This document shows positions 11,304-24,391 of a DNA stretch of 64,000 nucleotides, piece by piece. The DNA is from Schistosoma mansoni (taxonomy: Eukaryota > Platyhelminthes > Trematoda > Strigeidida > Schistosomatidae). The notes below the pieces were generated by a model that saw only the letters and a program-made list of their open reading frames with translations, was not told the DNA's origin and ran no database searches. The stretch lies in contig NC_031497.1 of assembly GCF_000237925.1 (NCBI RefSeq), positions 22,511,249 through 22,575,248 of the forward strand, in the 5' to 3' direction. Position 1 is the stretch's first letter. Each line of letters begins with the position of its first letter. Made by a program: the position numbers and the translations under genes.

Positions 11304-14300
11304 ATGTTTTGTGCAGAAGTGGATATGATATCTCTGTCAAGAAAAGTGGCTATAATTACAGGTAACTGTGGTATTTTAATGCTGCAAGTGCTAGTAAAAT
11401 GCTTGCCTTAAAATCAATGTGCTAAAACACTTGGTATAGTATTAGAAAGCTTTGTTTTACGATAAGATCTGAATAGTTTTTGTTCATTACAGTTGAATCC
11501 CCCCATCTTTCTACGTTGCACCATATTATCTGTAGTAACGAAAAACCTACTGACCTCTATGCTCATCTTTTGTTCGGACTCACTAAGGACCTTGCCAATC
11601 TCAACAATCCTGTAAGTGTAAAAATACGGGAATTCTCGGCACAGTGCTCAAGTCAGGTGAACATACTACTGCACAGCTCCGGACGACTGTCAGTGTCTTC
11701 GGTAAAATATGGTGGTAGGCATTCCTAGAATGATATTTTATTCAGATTAATGTTAGTATTTATCTCATGTTACTTGGAAATTTTTAGGTTCCCGCTTCTA
11801 AATGGTAAATGGGTTTGATACAGTTTGGCGTTATCACATACGGACTTGATGACGTTAGATACTACACCCAACCTAAACTCTACCCAGTCTCGCTGCTATT
11901 CTTAGTACATGAATGATGGGTTTTCATCGTAATACTTAGGAAATTTCGATTATTCATAGATGTGTTTGTACCCATCACCCATACAGATCTGTTCAGAAAA
12001 TACATGAGAACTAAACCTAGTCTAATTTTCTTTCCCATAGGAGCAAGTTCAGGAATCGGAAGAGCGACAGCTATTTTGTTCGCAAAACTGGGAGCGTGCG
12101 TTGCTTTGATCGCTCGGGATAAATCACGACTGGAGGAAACTCGACAAGCGTGCATCCAAATATCTCACCCTGACGTTTATGAAAAACACAAAGAACCTTT
12201 TTTGTGCATTGAGGCTGATTTGGCTGAAACATGTGAAATTGAAAAAGCATATCGATTGGCGATAAATCACTTTCACCAACTTGACATATTGGTAATTTAA
12301 CTCTTTAATCTGCCACTGGTTTCTCAGTCCATATTTACGTCGGTAAATAGTCATTTTTTCCCCATTAACTACGGACTTGACGGACGTCGTTTTATTCATA
12401 TTTATTTACTCTGTCTTAAACGTTCGTGAAATATAGCCCTAAGAATAATCAGATGCGGATAAACAATTAGTAGGTTGTCACTGCAGAATGGAGAAGCTCT
12501 GACATACTTCATTACCCGCCAATGGTATGTGTTATTTATCCATAGGGTTCCAAAAAAACCAGTGGATTTCTTCTAAGTCTATTTCACTGATGGATTCGCG
12601 TAAACTCATCCCATCAGGCTTTGAACACGATGAAGAGCGTAAACAAATTAGATCTAGGTTAACTAAAAGTCTAAGGAACGATCGTGAGAAGTGGTGGGCA
12701 ACGAAAGCAAAAGAGATGTAAAAGGCAGCGGGTGTAGGCAACACCAGGCAACTATTCAGACTAATAAAAGAAACCGGAATTAAGAAGTCAAGTGTAAGTG
12801 AGACAATCTCGGAAAAAGACGGAACCCTTATCTGCTCTCAACCCAAACGTTTAGAACGATGGGCGGAACACTTTAAGGAGCAGTTTAGCTGGCCTTCAGC
12901 TACTGCACAACTACCCACTATTCCCAGAAAACCTGAGTGGAACATTGAAGTAGGCCCCCCGACCCTACTTGAAGTTCAAAAGGCTATAAGTAATCTGAAA
13001 CGAGGAAGAGCAGCTGGTCCAGATGGATTGGCTCCAGAGGTCTTTAAATATGGTGGTCCAATTTTAGCGATTAGGTTGACTAATATTCTGGCTAAAATCT
13101 GGGAGACGGACGTAATCCCATCTGACTGGTCACAATCTCTGATTGTCCCAATATTATAAGAAGGGGCCAAAATCATCCTGTGATAACCATAGAGGGATTA
13201 GTCTGACTAACATAGCATCTAAAATACTAGTCTCAATAATTATCGGGCGCCTAACTAAGACTCGTGAACTGCAAACACGAGGAAATCAGGCTGGCTTCAG
13301 ACCTGGTCGTGGCTGTATCGACCACATATTCGCCATTCGTCAAGTTTTAGAGCACAGACATGTTTATCGGCGTCCGACAATGATAGTTTTTCTTGACTTG
13401 AAAGCAGCATTTGACTCTGTAGACCGAGAAGTTCTGTGGCAGTGTCTGTCATTGAAAGGTGTACCTGAGAAGTACATAAACCTTGTGAAGGCTCTTTACT
13501 CGAACACTACCAGTCGAGTGAGAGCTTATGGCGAACTGTCATATGATTTTACAACCTCAAGTGGTATCCGTCAAGGCTGTCCACTATCCCCATTTTTGTC
13601 TGACTTCATTATAGATCTGTTGCTGGAAATAACACTCTCGTCGACTGAATTTTCAGGAATTGATCTTCTATCAGGAGGTTCACTTATCGACTTAGAATAC
13701 GCAGATGACATAGTCCTGTTTGGTGAAGACGCTGACAAAATGCAGAGTCTTCTGTTAGAACTAAGTAATAATGCCAGGATGTTTGGGATGCGTTTCTCCC
13801 CATCCAAGTGTAAATTGTTACTCCAGGACTGGCCTGCGTCAACACCTGAACTAAGGATAGGGAGTGAAGTAGTCGAACGCGTGGACAACTTCGCTTATCT
13901 TGGAAGTCTGATCAGCCCTAATGGGTTGGTGTCTGACGAAATCTCAGCACGGATTCAAAAAGCTCGTTTGGCTTTTGCCAACTTACGTCACCTATGGCGA
14001 AGACGAGATATCCGTCTATCAATTAAAGGACGAGTATACTGCGCAGCAGTTCGTTCTGTTCTACTTTACGGCAGCGAAACATGGCCATTAAGAGTAGAAG
14101 ATACTCGTAAGTTACTAGTATTTGACCACAGATGCCTTAGAAATATTGCTCGCATCTGCTGGGATAACCGGGTAAGTAATGGTGAGGTTAGACGCAGGGT
14201 ATTAGGGAATGATGGTAAATCAGTTGATGAGGTCATGGATCCTCATCGACTGAGATGGTTGGGCCACGTGTTACGTATGCCTGAACACCGATTACCACGA

Positions 14301-17300
14301 CGCTCTATGATGACTAGTATTGGGGATGGTTGGAAGAGAGTTAGGGGCGGCCAAACCAAAACATGGCATCAGTGCTTGAAGTCACCAACTTCTAGTCTGA
14401 GCCATGTTGGCAGATGCAGACTACTTGGTTGGGGTCCGCATGACTATCGTAACCAATGGTTGGAGACTCTGGGTGACATGGCTCAGAATCGATCACAATG
14501 GCGTAGATGTATACACTCTTTATCTTCCCTTAAACCTCAAGATTAAAATTGCTTCATAACTTTTTTCCTTCCTATACTATATCCTTAAATACAACCTTTC
14601 TTTATATACTACCACCACTAAATTAATTACTTCTATGAATCCGGTGTTGATCTTGTTGTGCTAACGAGGTATGGTAACTTGGACCGATGCATATGTGTGC
14701 CTGGTCCTACGTTGTAGCTGACTGACTGACTATAGCCGGAAATCAGTCTTTAGAAATGTATATAAGATGATCGTAATCTCCTGGTTCTCACCTTCCATAA
14801 TTTTATCATTATCTAATTATTTACTTAAAACGAATAAGCTACCTCAATGGAAAATATAGTTACTAAAATGATATCTACCTCAAACAAAACAAAATCACTT
14901 CTTACTACCACACTTTGAGTTGGTAAATAACAAGTTCCAACGGGATGTTCACTAACCACCAGTTTTTGCCAAATCACACTCCATCGTAGGTTAGAATAAA
15001 CAATTCTAAGAATTACAATAGTTAAGTGTCAATAAAACATCGGATGTCAGTCTGTTACATTATTAGTCAACTATTACATCACATTATCTTCTCATTTCTT
15101 TAACTCTCACTGGGTAAAGCGAAGCCTGTAAGTCAATCGTAGTGTTATAATAAAAAATAAGTGATTTCATGAGTGATTTGGGTAATGAAGATGAAATAAA
15201 GCTAATTCATTTGAACTTCCCAAACTACCATATGTATAATATGAATTACATTTGTCGGAAGTATATTTCAGTCCCAGGACTGATTTACCATATTTCTTAT
15301 AAGTACATACGTTACTTCAGGGGTTTTGTCGGAATAAGTCTAATCGTTTTTAATACAGCAGCAGTATAACTTCATTTTAGCAGCAACCACTCAGTGTTAA
15401 TGGTTTCTCACTTTACTGTAATGAAAAAAAAGTTATGTGATAAGGAATCAGAATTTACGTAATATGTAGAATATTATGAATTAGACAAGAGCATCCACCT
15501 CTGTCTACTAATTCTCTCTCTCACCACATGTTGACCATATTTATTCTGATCATTTATCTCACAATTTAATTCCACTTATAAACTGATTCAAGTTTACACT
15601 TCATATTAATCACCCCAACATTAACGATTTGATTTTACATGACAAACAATCCTTGATTCATGTGTTACGATTTTAAATGATGTACTCAATTTTATGGATT
15701 CATAATTTGGATATATAATTGTAGAACCTGATGAGAAATTATTGAAAAGAATATTCTTCGTTCATATAATTGTGTCCTAATATAATGGGGATTTTTCAAC
15801 GACTTAAAAAGACGTTAGATCGTTGGTCTTCAGTGATTAGTCACTTGCAGTTTTCTTTAACATGTGATATTGTTCATCTACTGGGCAGTAGTTATATTAC
15901 TCAGTTGTCCAAACCGAAATAGTAGGAGCGGAGTTGGAACTTGGAATCCACACTGGTAAAATCCAAGCCGGTTAACCACTAAATCAAATAAGATTAAATG
16001 TTGAATTTTGTATACCATACATAGATCAGCGCATTTTGGCAAATGACCGTTTAAGCTGATACATATAAACAAAGTTTACTGGGTGAAAGTTCCATCTCGC
16101 TTTATACTATCCTCATAACGTAGTAATATAGAAGTCATAATCATTCAACGACTTGTACCGACATCAGGAAACCAACACTACAACGTAAGTAAATACTTTT
16201 ACAATAATAATGAGTGATATATAAATTAGATAGAATCCGAAGAATAGGATAATCAAAAAAAAAATTGTTACAAATTCGGTTATTTCAACAATTTCCATTC
16301 TTTAGACACCGACTGAATAATACTTTTAAATCATCCTCACATTGCAACTCCAGGTTATGATTTTTCATCAGCCGTCGTAAAAATTATCTTCGAATCCGAA
16401 AAGTAATCTTGGCTAACGGTTTACATATCTGACTACGTAAAAGAAAATGCATTGGTAATTACACATTGAGTCGGTCAGAAATCTTAACTTTTCTGAAGAC
16501 ATATTAGCAAAAGATTATATGGGTTATATGGAGTTCACTTCATTAGATGCCCTTTAAACCGAACTCTCCAGGTCGTTTTCACAATGTAGTTTATGTCCTT
16601 TTTAAGTTCCGGATTTTATGATTTTGCCTTCGAAACTGTGCTATCGTATGTAAGTGGGAAGTGATTTTACGATTTACTTGAATATACTCACAAAACCTTC
16701 AAATGTAAGACAACTTGGAGCATCATTAGCTGTAACTCTAACGTTTACGAACGTATTGGTACTGTTAATATAACATGTGTTATAACTTATTGATACAAAT
16801 AAAATCCATAATTACAATGTTGTTCAGTAATCAGTAACGGGTTTATCCACTGTGCATTAAGTTACTGATTTTATCAGATTGCCAGTAATACTTCTTAAGT
16901 TACTCGAAACCTTATTAGTTCAAGCTGAATTCAAAATATTAGACAGATAGCTGGAATTGGAGTACTTTAAGCACCAATGAATCACATATTGGACCACTTT
17001 GTTAGAAAGGATTAATTATATGAATCAGTAAATTAATTACATTTGTTGGTTATAGAAATTTAATTTCCATTTACAAATGGTGTTCATACATTAAATTGAC
17101 CAAGTGGTATCAACCATCAGTCAATTCAATTAGTGAAAATAAAAACTAGCATATTCAGATAGTTTTTGACGAAGTCGTATTATTGCTGTCACACAACAAT
17201 AGGAACAAGACGCGGTTCAAGCTGAATGAACCGTCAAGCACCAAATGTTCGCAGTCATCAATGGGTGGTTATTTAAACTAATTTGATGTAATGCTTAACC

Positions 17301-20300
17301 CAGATTATTTTATTTTTGGTCCCTGGTATTGGAATTACGTTTAAAGCTTGGTATAGCAGATATGAAGCTTTATTCAAAATGAAATCGTCTGACCTAAACA
17401 GCAGTACAAGAGCTCGCGCTGCTGGTGAGTTAGGGTAAAGTAGACGTAGATCTTATTTTGCTGAAAATGTCTAGAGATATCAATTTTGATGGGAGAGCTA
17501 ACATCCTGCTTGTAGGCTTCAGTCACATGGTTCTGAAGTCTCTATTCGTATTCTATCACCTGTGGAACTGGATGCGTCCTTGACACTGCAAGACTTATTA
17601 CCAGCGTTCTAACGCATCTTGAACTTGAAACACGACACGAAAGTAATTAGAAACAGGAAATAAAAACGGAATTAATGTCCTGGTGTCGATTCTCATGATA
17701 TCAACACAAATAGACAAATGCCCGTAACATAAAATCTTGGCACTTAACGTTCATTCTTTAGTATGATCAGTTTCTACAGTGTATCAACTGAGACACAAGT
17801 TAAACCAACTCTTGTTGGGGAGTTGGTTAATTTCTAGTGACCTTTATCTGTTGGTGATTCTGTTACAAGATAACATTTTTTAAAATATTTCAGGTAAATA
17901 ACGCAGGATGTATGATAAGAGATACTGCTGAAAGCTTTAATGTTGCTGAATATGAACATTTGATGAAAGTGAATGTAACTGCTGCAATTACCTTAACTAA
18001 TTTGGCTATCCCAGATCTTGCTGCTTCCAAAGGTTCCATTGTCAATGTATCTAGTGTCTGTGGAAAACGTTCAGTGAGTTCAAAATAGTTGCTTTGATGT
18101 TGTCCAGTTTATAATCTTTTGTTCGTTATTGCACGTAATAATCTATTTATTTCATCACTGTAACAGTCAATCACAGGTAATCAACATGAAACCTCGCACA
18201 AATATGGATCAGTCAACACAGTGAGATGATATAAACAGTGTGATCGATTCTGACCTATGTTATCTAACGTCTCTGACCACTGATCCAGGTTATCTCGTGA
18301 ATCCCTATTAGGTACCCTTCACTTAACAACGCGTCATATTCCAATTAGATAGATTGATGACTTGTGTGGGTTTGACCACCTCTAGTTTTTATCCAACCCA
18401 TTCCTACTATAGCTAAAATTGCATATTCAAGTAGGTAGTGGTTGAGGGTACGTAACTTACGTCCCATCAGTCCTATTAGATAAATCTTCCACCTGTATTT
18501 TATTTTTATATGATCAACACGCCACGTAAATTCCTTTATTACCAATCGAAATACTAGAAGACGATTGTAGTTACGAATTTTTTTATATTTTTGACCCACA
18601 ACATGTACAAGTGAAACGGAAAACTACGGTAAGTCACTTTGTGGAGTTCAGTAAGCATTAAACAATGATACCTTTGATACAAAACTAAACCATAGTATTA
18701 TTATTACTATTAAATGACTTAATTTGAATGATTAAAGCCATAACGATAACTAATGAATCAAGAGTGAGTTTACAATTAGAAATGTGTGATAATCCCACAA
18801 AATTAAATCAATACTTCTTAAAAATAGATAGACTCATATAGTGAAAAGCGACTAACTAAGTTTTATACTTTTTCTTTCTTATTTCTCAAACATTGAATTT
18901 TGAGGTGTATTCAAATTGACACCTACTACTTTAGTTTAATATTTAAGTGTTATTACCGATTACTTAAAAAACCACTTTTTATTAGTCAGTGAGTTACAGT
19001 TTAATTCAAATAAAATTACCCATAATTATTAAAAATTAATTGATTGCCATCAAGTAATGTACTCCACAAGGTAATTGTTATCGTTATGACTTTTTTCTAA
19101 TGTTCAAAAGCTACATAGAGATTTTATTGAAGTGTGGTTTAAGGATATTAAATTTTGTTTTATGACAATATTTTAAATAAAATTTGTATTTCTTAAAAAA
19201 AATATGTTTCTTTTGCTTCCAGTTCCCTGGAGTAATGTCTTATTGCATTAGCAAAGCAGCATTGGATCAATTCACTAAATGTACTGCATTAGGTAAGTAA
19301 AGTTTACTTTTATGCAAAATTCCCGATAAAAGAAAGCAGATACAAATAGCATTGAATAGTGAAAACTGTCTGCTTTACTATTGTAGTGAACAAGAATACG
19401 AGTGGGGACAATTGAATGTATTTAAGCACAAATTACAAACTATCTCGTTAAATTCTGATAACCATACAGTAAACAGTTAATTTGAAAAATAACAATCAGT
19501 TGTCTCAATCTTAACTGTTCCTTCCGCAAATATCAGTCCATCTCCTCTGATTTCATTGTTCATGCATTTCCATACCGATTGCGCTTCATTCCTGTTCTTT
19601 CCTTATCGATCTTCTGCCAAAATACATTCTATGTCTGACCATCACCATATATTATTATGCGGATATAAGTAGACCACACCACACTATGAATGTAACATTG
19701 ATTGATTGCTGTATAAAATGCACATTTCAATATTTAAATACTAGGCACTTTTTATTAACTCGTGTAAGTGACAAATATTACATGGTGTGTTATTCATCGA
19801 TTGTTTTAATTCTAGTTATTTTCTAACAATACAATACGTCAAGCTGAGATTCTTAAAATACATATATTTACAGTTTGCGTAGTACTTTCAACTGAGCATT
19901 TTTGGTTTTACATTGCATTTATAAATTGCACTCACAGTTTCGTGTATGATCATTATTAGTTTTTTTCGCTTTCTCAATGTTTTAATTCATCTAGTTTGGT
20001 ACCTGAATTGTCAGTGGTTGCACTGACGTTAATGTAAACTGTAAAACTACTGAATTAGGTATCTGATTTATTGCTAAGTTACTGAAATGCAATAGAATTA
20101 GTTTGAACTTAAATCCAGATACTGCTATTCGAATACTTATGAGTATCATATTAATCATACATTGTGTACTTAAACATTTTAGTTTCTCTCCATTTTATAT
20201 AAAGAATGGAGAATTTGAAGCCCATCATTTTTGTCTTAACAAACGTAGTATTTCACCTAGCTACTATATATTATTTTCTTTGCTTTTTTAGATTTAGCTC

Positions 20301-21981
20301 CAAAAGGAATCCGAGTAAATAGTGTCAAGTAAGTAGTGTCATTCTTGCTATTATGTGATTAAGTTTTTCTCAGTTTTGGAAATTGATAGAAGTGACAAAT
20401 GAAACAAAATGAAAAAAGATTAAACTTCTAAAAGTCATGACTTATGTTTCGGCTGTACTAAATGTAACCTGGTGAAGGTTACCTATTCTAAGAATCTTCC
20501 TATTAAAGCACCTTAGGAACTGTTATTGCTTGTAGGATCTGTATATAAAAACATTCTCATTATCGCAGTGTGGTTATAAAGATCTCACGTGGTTTGTTTC
20601 TTCCATCCACTTCCAATACCTTGCAGTCACTGACATTACGAAATAAATAGGCGGGGGATATTCTCTCACAAGCGGTTCCAAAACACGGCCTTCAGAATTC
20701 GGGAACCAAGATAAACGTTTTGGGCCGTAATAGATGTGAAAAGCGTTTAACGAAAGGAAGAAGCCTAACTGACCCATTTCTAACTTAAACTAAGAGTGGC
20801 CTGTTCTGAGCAATAAAATGATGGACTGTCATCACATTGATTGAAGATTGTTCAGTTAGATTAACTTCACGCAAGCAAATAAACATGTTTGACCATCTAC
20901 AACACTTATATTATGATTGAAATGCTTCAAGAGACTTTTATTTTTGTTCATGAAAAAGATTAACTATATTAAATCATGACGTTTTTCGTTTTGCTGTTTG
21001 TTTTATCATGAATGACAGGATCATCTCTGCCCTATATGTAGTTTTTATGAATCAACGCGTTGTTGTAGACACCTTTTTCATCCAAATAGTTATATGGTTC
21101 GATCCAGCCGGGTCCAAGTTTTTTGCTGTTATTCCGACACTGAACAAATCTTAGTGTAGGCGTTATGAATGGTTCACATTTTATGTTGAGAAACACTGTT
21201 TATTTTGTATAAGCTACATGTGTCAGTTGATGGATGTAAAGTAAATGTTAGTTTACTGATAAGTAGTAGTCTTATAAACGACCAAGTAAATTACAGTTTG
21301 CTACAATCAATTATTTTAGTTTGTTTTCTTATACTGCAAACAGTTATATGTAATTGTTATGATGAATAATTAATAGTAATATCAGTGACCTTGTTCTTAG
21401 AAAGATTACGTATGACATTTCACTGGGAAAAGCTTTTATCAGTCGGAAAAACCGTCAAAATTTCCTGATGTACGGTTTGGCTGATTGGAAGTTTATTGAA
21501 GTCCGTCAACCTTTATTTCACCTTCAGTATTAATAAACGATACATCTAATTCCCGTAAATGATTAACTAAAACATGCAATTACTGATATTCATTACGAAA
21601 CTATGTTGGCCTGAAATCATCAATTACACTCTTTTACTCACCATGGTTCAATTGTTACATGTAATTGGTGTTTGTGAATACTCATTATTTTTTCTCCTCA
21701 ATAACCGTTTGTATATTAAAGTTCAGTAACTGTTCATTGGTCCTCTTAAACTCTACAGCCCAGCAGTTATTGTCACTGAACTGCATCGTCGATCTGGAAT
21801 GTCTGAAAACGACTATGAGAAGTTTCTTTCAAGAGCCAACGAAACACATGCTCTCGGACGAACTGGAACTGTGGAAGAAGTGGCTCAAGCAATAGCTTTT
21901 CTCTCGAGTTCTGCTTCTTCCTTCACTACTGGTAATTTGCTAATGGTTGACGGTGGTCGATCTATCATGTGTCCACGTTAA
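11304..21981 (+). CDS. Short-chain dehydrogenase/reductase (FabG-like SDR), six exons
   Basis: Exons are 11304-11361, 12041-12291, 17894-18073, 19223-19292, 20292-20328 and 21759-21981. They sum to 819 bp, 272 aa plus stop, with all phases and GT/AG borders consistent. It is a classical NAD(P)(H)-dependent oxidoreductase with a Rossmann fold. Visible motifs are the cofactor-binding TGASSGIG (19-26, split by intron 1), NNAG (105-108), catalytic Ser157, and the YxxxK pair Tyr170/Lys174 (YCISK). The C-terminal half (LGRTGTVEEVAQAIAFL, VDGGRSIMCPR) resembles metazoan 3-oxoacyl-reductase-like SDRs of unknown substrate. An in-frame ATG at 11325 would give 265 aa; it follows an acceptor-like TGCAG (11312-11316) and may be the true start. 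Intron 2 (5.6 kb) carries an RTE-like LINE. The protein is probably soluble; no signal peptide was seen. The substrate cannot be read from sequence. Confidence 0.92.
12540..14730 (+). mobile_element. RTE-like LINE, 5'-truncated, in SDR intron 2
   Basis: Translation shows a non-LTR reverse transcriptase without its endonuclease: KRGRAAGPDGLAPEVFK (about 13000), NHRGISLTNIASKIL (about 13186), AGFRPGRGCIDHIF, FLDLKAAFDSVDREVLW (about 13390), GIRQGCPLSPFL (about 13563), catalytic YADDIVLFG (about 13698), and a C-terminal region with LRWLGHVLRMPEHRLPRR and WGPHDYRNQWLETL. A 467-codon frame (13143-14546) is intact. Upstream there is a stop near 12720 and a frame change near 13150. The 3' end carries a (TGAC)n-type tail (14718-14730), typical of RTE elements with short tandem tails (schistosome SR2 and relatives). 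It lies in the same orientation as the host gene. A separate 3' fragment of the family is at 43540-43885. Confidence 0.85.
14731..17893. other. Remainder of SDR intron 2
   Basis: The sequence is AT-rich and non-coding, with no conserved exon. It contains one tRNA-like SINE copy on the minus strand (15885-15990). The part at about 17200-17660 is less AT-rich and may be an old repeat, but I could not classify it. Confidence 0.5.
15885..15990 (-). repeat. tRNA-like SINE, copy 1 (minus strand)
   Basis: Read on the minus strand it begins TTTAGTGGTTAA, continues with TGGATTCCAAGTTCCAACTCC, and ends near ACTGCCCAG. The same layout is found at 22100-22205 (+) and, more diverged, at 48745-48850 (-). 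It has an A-box-like start and a B-box-like GAnTCnAA segment. I infer a tRNA-derived SINE family. Confidence 0.42.
18235..18480 (-). mobile_element. Degraded 3' fragment of an RTE-like LINE
   Basis: On the minus strand the translation MGWIKTRGGQTHTSHQS matches the DGWKRVRGGQTKTWHQC region of the LINE at 12540-14730. Further on, DQWSETLDNIGQNRSH matches NQWLETLGDMAQNRSQ of the same element. The fragment is much diverged and frame-broken. It lies in SDR intron 3, opposite to the gene. Confidence 0.6.
18481..21758. other. Rest of SDR introns 3-5 around exons 4 and 5
   Basis: Apart from exons 19223-19292 and 20292-20328 and the repeat at 19540-19690, this is AT-rich intron sequence. Small open frames such as 20574-20777 (-) lack support. 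Confidence 0.5.
19540..19690 (-). repeat. Interspersed repeat, copy 1 of 2 (about 150 bp)
   Basis: Read on the minus strand this segment (GTGGTCTACTTATATCCGCA, GGTCAGACATAGAATG, AATGAAGCGCAATCG) matches 42960-43110 read on the plus strand almost base for base over about 150 bp. No coding or tRNA-like motif is present. It is an unclassified schistosome repeat. Confidence 0.65.
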
Positions 21982-22019
21982 TGAGTTTTATTTTTCTGAA
22001 TATAACATGCTATTTCTTA

Positions 22020-22025
22020 AATAAA
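22020..22025 (+). terminator. Polyadenylation signal AATAAA of the SDR gene
   Basis: The hexamer lies 39 bp after the SDR stop codon at 21981, on the same strand, which gives a short 3' UTR. Confidence 0.7.
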
Positions 22026-22099
22026 ATTGAATACTAATTTTGTTTCACTGGACATATATTGTCTTCCTTGTGACCCATCACAGGTTGAGTATTGTAGAG

Positions 22100-22205
22100 G
22101 TGGAGCAGTATTTCAGTGGTTAAGATGTTTGAATTTCAACTTCTAAATCACAGACTCGAATCTAGCTCCACTTTGGTCCGGTTAATTGGGCAGTATTCCT
22201 ACCCC
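22100..22205 (+). repeat. tRNA-like SINE, copy 2 (plus strand)
   Basis: It starts GGTGGAGCAGTATTTCAGTGGT with an A-box-like CAGTGG, has a B-box-like GACTCGAATCTAG, and continues with TTAATTGGGCAGTATTCCTA. It is the inverted relative of 15885-15990. It lies between the SDR and MSH6 genes. Confidence 0.45.
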
Positions 22206-24391
22206 TCACACTTTGAAATAAAGCCAAGCACATGGATCTGTACGTGGATAGTCAGCTAATCGGATTTTCGCCCACAGATTCAATGTTGACTTACATAAAG
22301 GTAGAGTTATGCATAACAGTAATTCGGATTAATATAAATAGTTTTCATCGCCTGTTGCAATTGAGCAATCATATAAGCTGTAAACACAATGAAATTCGCA
22401 TGACTAATAAAATCTGTTTCAGCAACAGTGAAGAATTGTTCTCATAAAGTATTGCGTATTGTTGTAAAATTCATTTGTGTTCACCTGAATCTTTCATACA
22501 ATGTTAGTGTTAATACACATACATGTACAGTTAGTTTCGATAAAGAACTGAAGACAGAACTAACATGTAGATTTCAAATATGAGAAAACCTCGCATCCTA
22601 GATTATAGCTAATATTTGCATCGTAAAGATCGCGCAAGGGAGATCAGATTATTTAGATTTGTTAGGAAAACAAAGCGTATTAATGTAGATGGGAGCAAAT
22701 GTCTGCAAAGTAAAGTGAAAACGCTACGCAATAATGAAAAAAAATTTATATTTATTTCCAAGTTCAGTTATGCTGGAAATCGAGATGTTTGACAGAACAA
22801 TAGAGAATAGTGACCACAAGTGTTGTTATTAGAAAGATACTGGTTACTCCAGTAGATTCAAGTATCAATGTGTGAGGTAAAAATAATTGGAGTTTCCTTG
22901 TTGAGTATTACAGTGAAGCAAATATAACTCTCGAGGTAGGGATTCCATATTCTGAAGTTGTCAGGGGAGCTAAGGTCACTGGATCCTTGTTTCGTTCCAT
23001 GAACTGCACCTGGTACGAAATTGAATATACTCATTTCATGCAAAATAAGTTTTTTTTACAACTGTAAGTTTCTGTGAATGAACATCGTAGTTTCTAACAC
23101 CCCACGGTGGTTATTAGTTTCAAAGGTATTTGAAATATTCAGCCTTCTGGCCAATTGCAACTCATCATATCGAGTTATCAAAGTCGGTGTTATCTGTCAT
23201 GACGTCAACCTAATTGGTATTGAGGGACCTGTACATCTGACCGACGTTATACTTTATATTCCACAACATTCCTCATAGATATCATCGAACAGTACTCAGA
23301 AATCTTTAAGCGTGTTCTCTGAAATAAAAGTAAATCCTCGCTCCAAGGAGAAGTGTGCGGGTTTACTTGAGGATCATTATAGTAATGTTTTTATCTGGGT
23401 AAGCAATTAATAATAGTATCATCAAAAGACTTATAAGAAATTTTCCATTCGAAGTATACTCACTAAAACAGTCTAACGTTCACACTAATTGAAAAGTATC
23501 AGATACAAAGAAAAATTGTCCCTTGGTTGCTATATTTTGTAACAGCATACATGAAGAAAGAAAAGTAATTTAGTGAATGATCTGTCCAAAGGTTCTACTA
23601 GATACTGATCTGTGGTGGATACTCATTTCACTTTCAAACTGGATGCAGGGGTAAATTAGTTATGAAACGTAACATCAGATTTGACAAAACGGAGTTTTTT
23701 TCTCGAGGTGCTTAAAAGTTTTCTTCCTAGTTTTTATTGAATAGAACAATGTGGCCTGCTTCATATCACGTCGGTGGAGTTACTGAACTCAACAATAAAA
23801 AATAGAGACTCGAGAGAACCCTAAATTGGCGGCACAAATAGTTGATATGCATCATGAAGCGACAGGTTTTCATATGCGTACAAAATGCATTAGACTTTAA
23901 GATGATTGCAAGCTTCTATTTTGCTGTTGGTTAAGTATAGGTGAATCACACTGTAGGTCGTCTGAAATGTAACAACGTGATACAACTGGCATGATAGCAT
24001 TGTTCAACAATCATTATCAGTGTGTACAGAAATCAATTCTTCAAATTCAGAGCACGTAGAGGTATGCTGAGATGGTCTCGTAATAATTTACAATAGCCAA
24101 AAGTTTTGTTTACGGTTTTTTAAAAATAAACTAATCACAAGTACAAATTTCCGCTGAATTACAACTTAAGATTCATAATCCATTAAAATATCTGCACAGA
24201 TCATTTTTCCTCCTACTATAATTGTATTCGAACCACTAGGTGTGTAAGTAATTCAGTTTCCTTAATTAAAAAAAACATGAACTATTTAATGAGGGAAAGA
24301 AAGAAGTAAGTAGATATATATTGATAATGAAATCTAGGATGTGTAGTTTAAAAGCTGGATGAATATGATTTTTAAGGTATTGTTTTTTATG
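22206..24391. other. Convergent intergenic region between SDR and MSH6
   Basis: Two convergent genes end here (SDR at 21981 +, MSH6 stop at 24392 -). No exon-like open frame or RNA gene was recognised. The MSH6 3' UTR must lie in its right part; no strong AATAAA was found on the minus strand close to the stop. Confidence 0.5.

Noticed and set aside
11480-11728. 82-codon plus-strand frame in SDR intron 1 (VSVKIREFSAQ...)
   Set aside because: It has a coding-like feel and might be a retroelement scrap, but there is no second copy, no recognisable motif and no fit to the SDR exon phases.
13571-13888. 105-codon minus-strand frame
   Set aside because: It is the antisense shadow of the RTE-like reverse transcriptase on the plus strand.
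20574-20777. 67-codon minus-strand frame in SDR intron 5
   Set aside because: No family resemblance; it may be an old repeat but cannot be supported.
21095-21130. B-box-like GGTTCGATCC
   Set aside because: No A-box at the right distance and no second copy.
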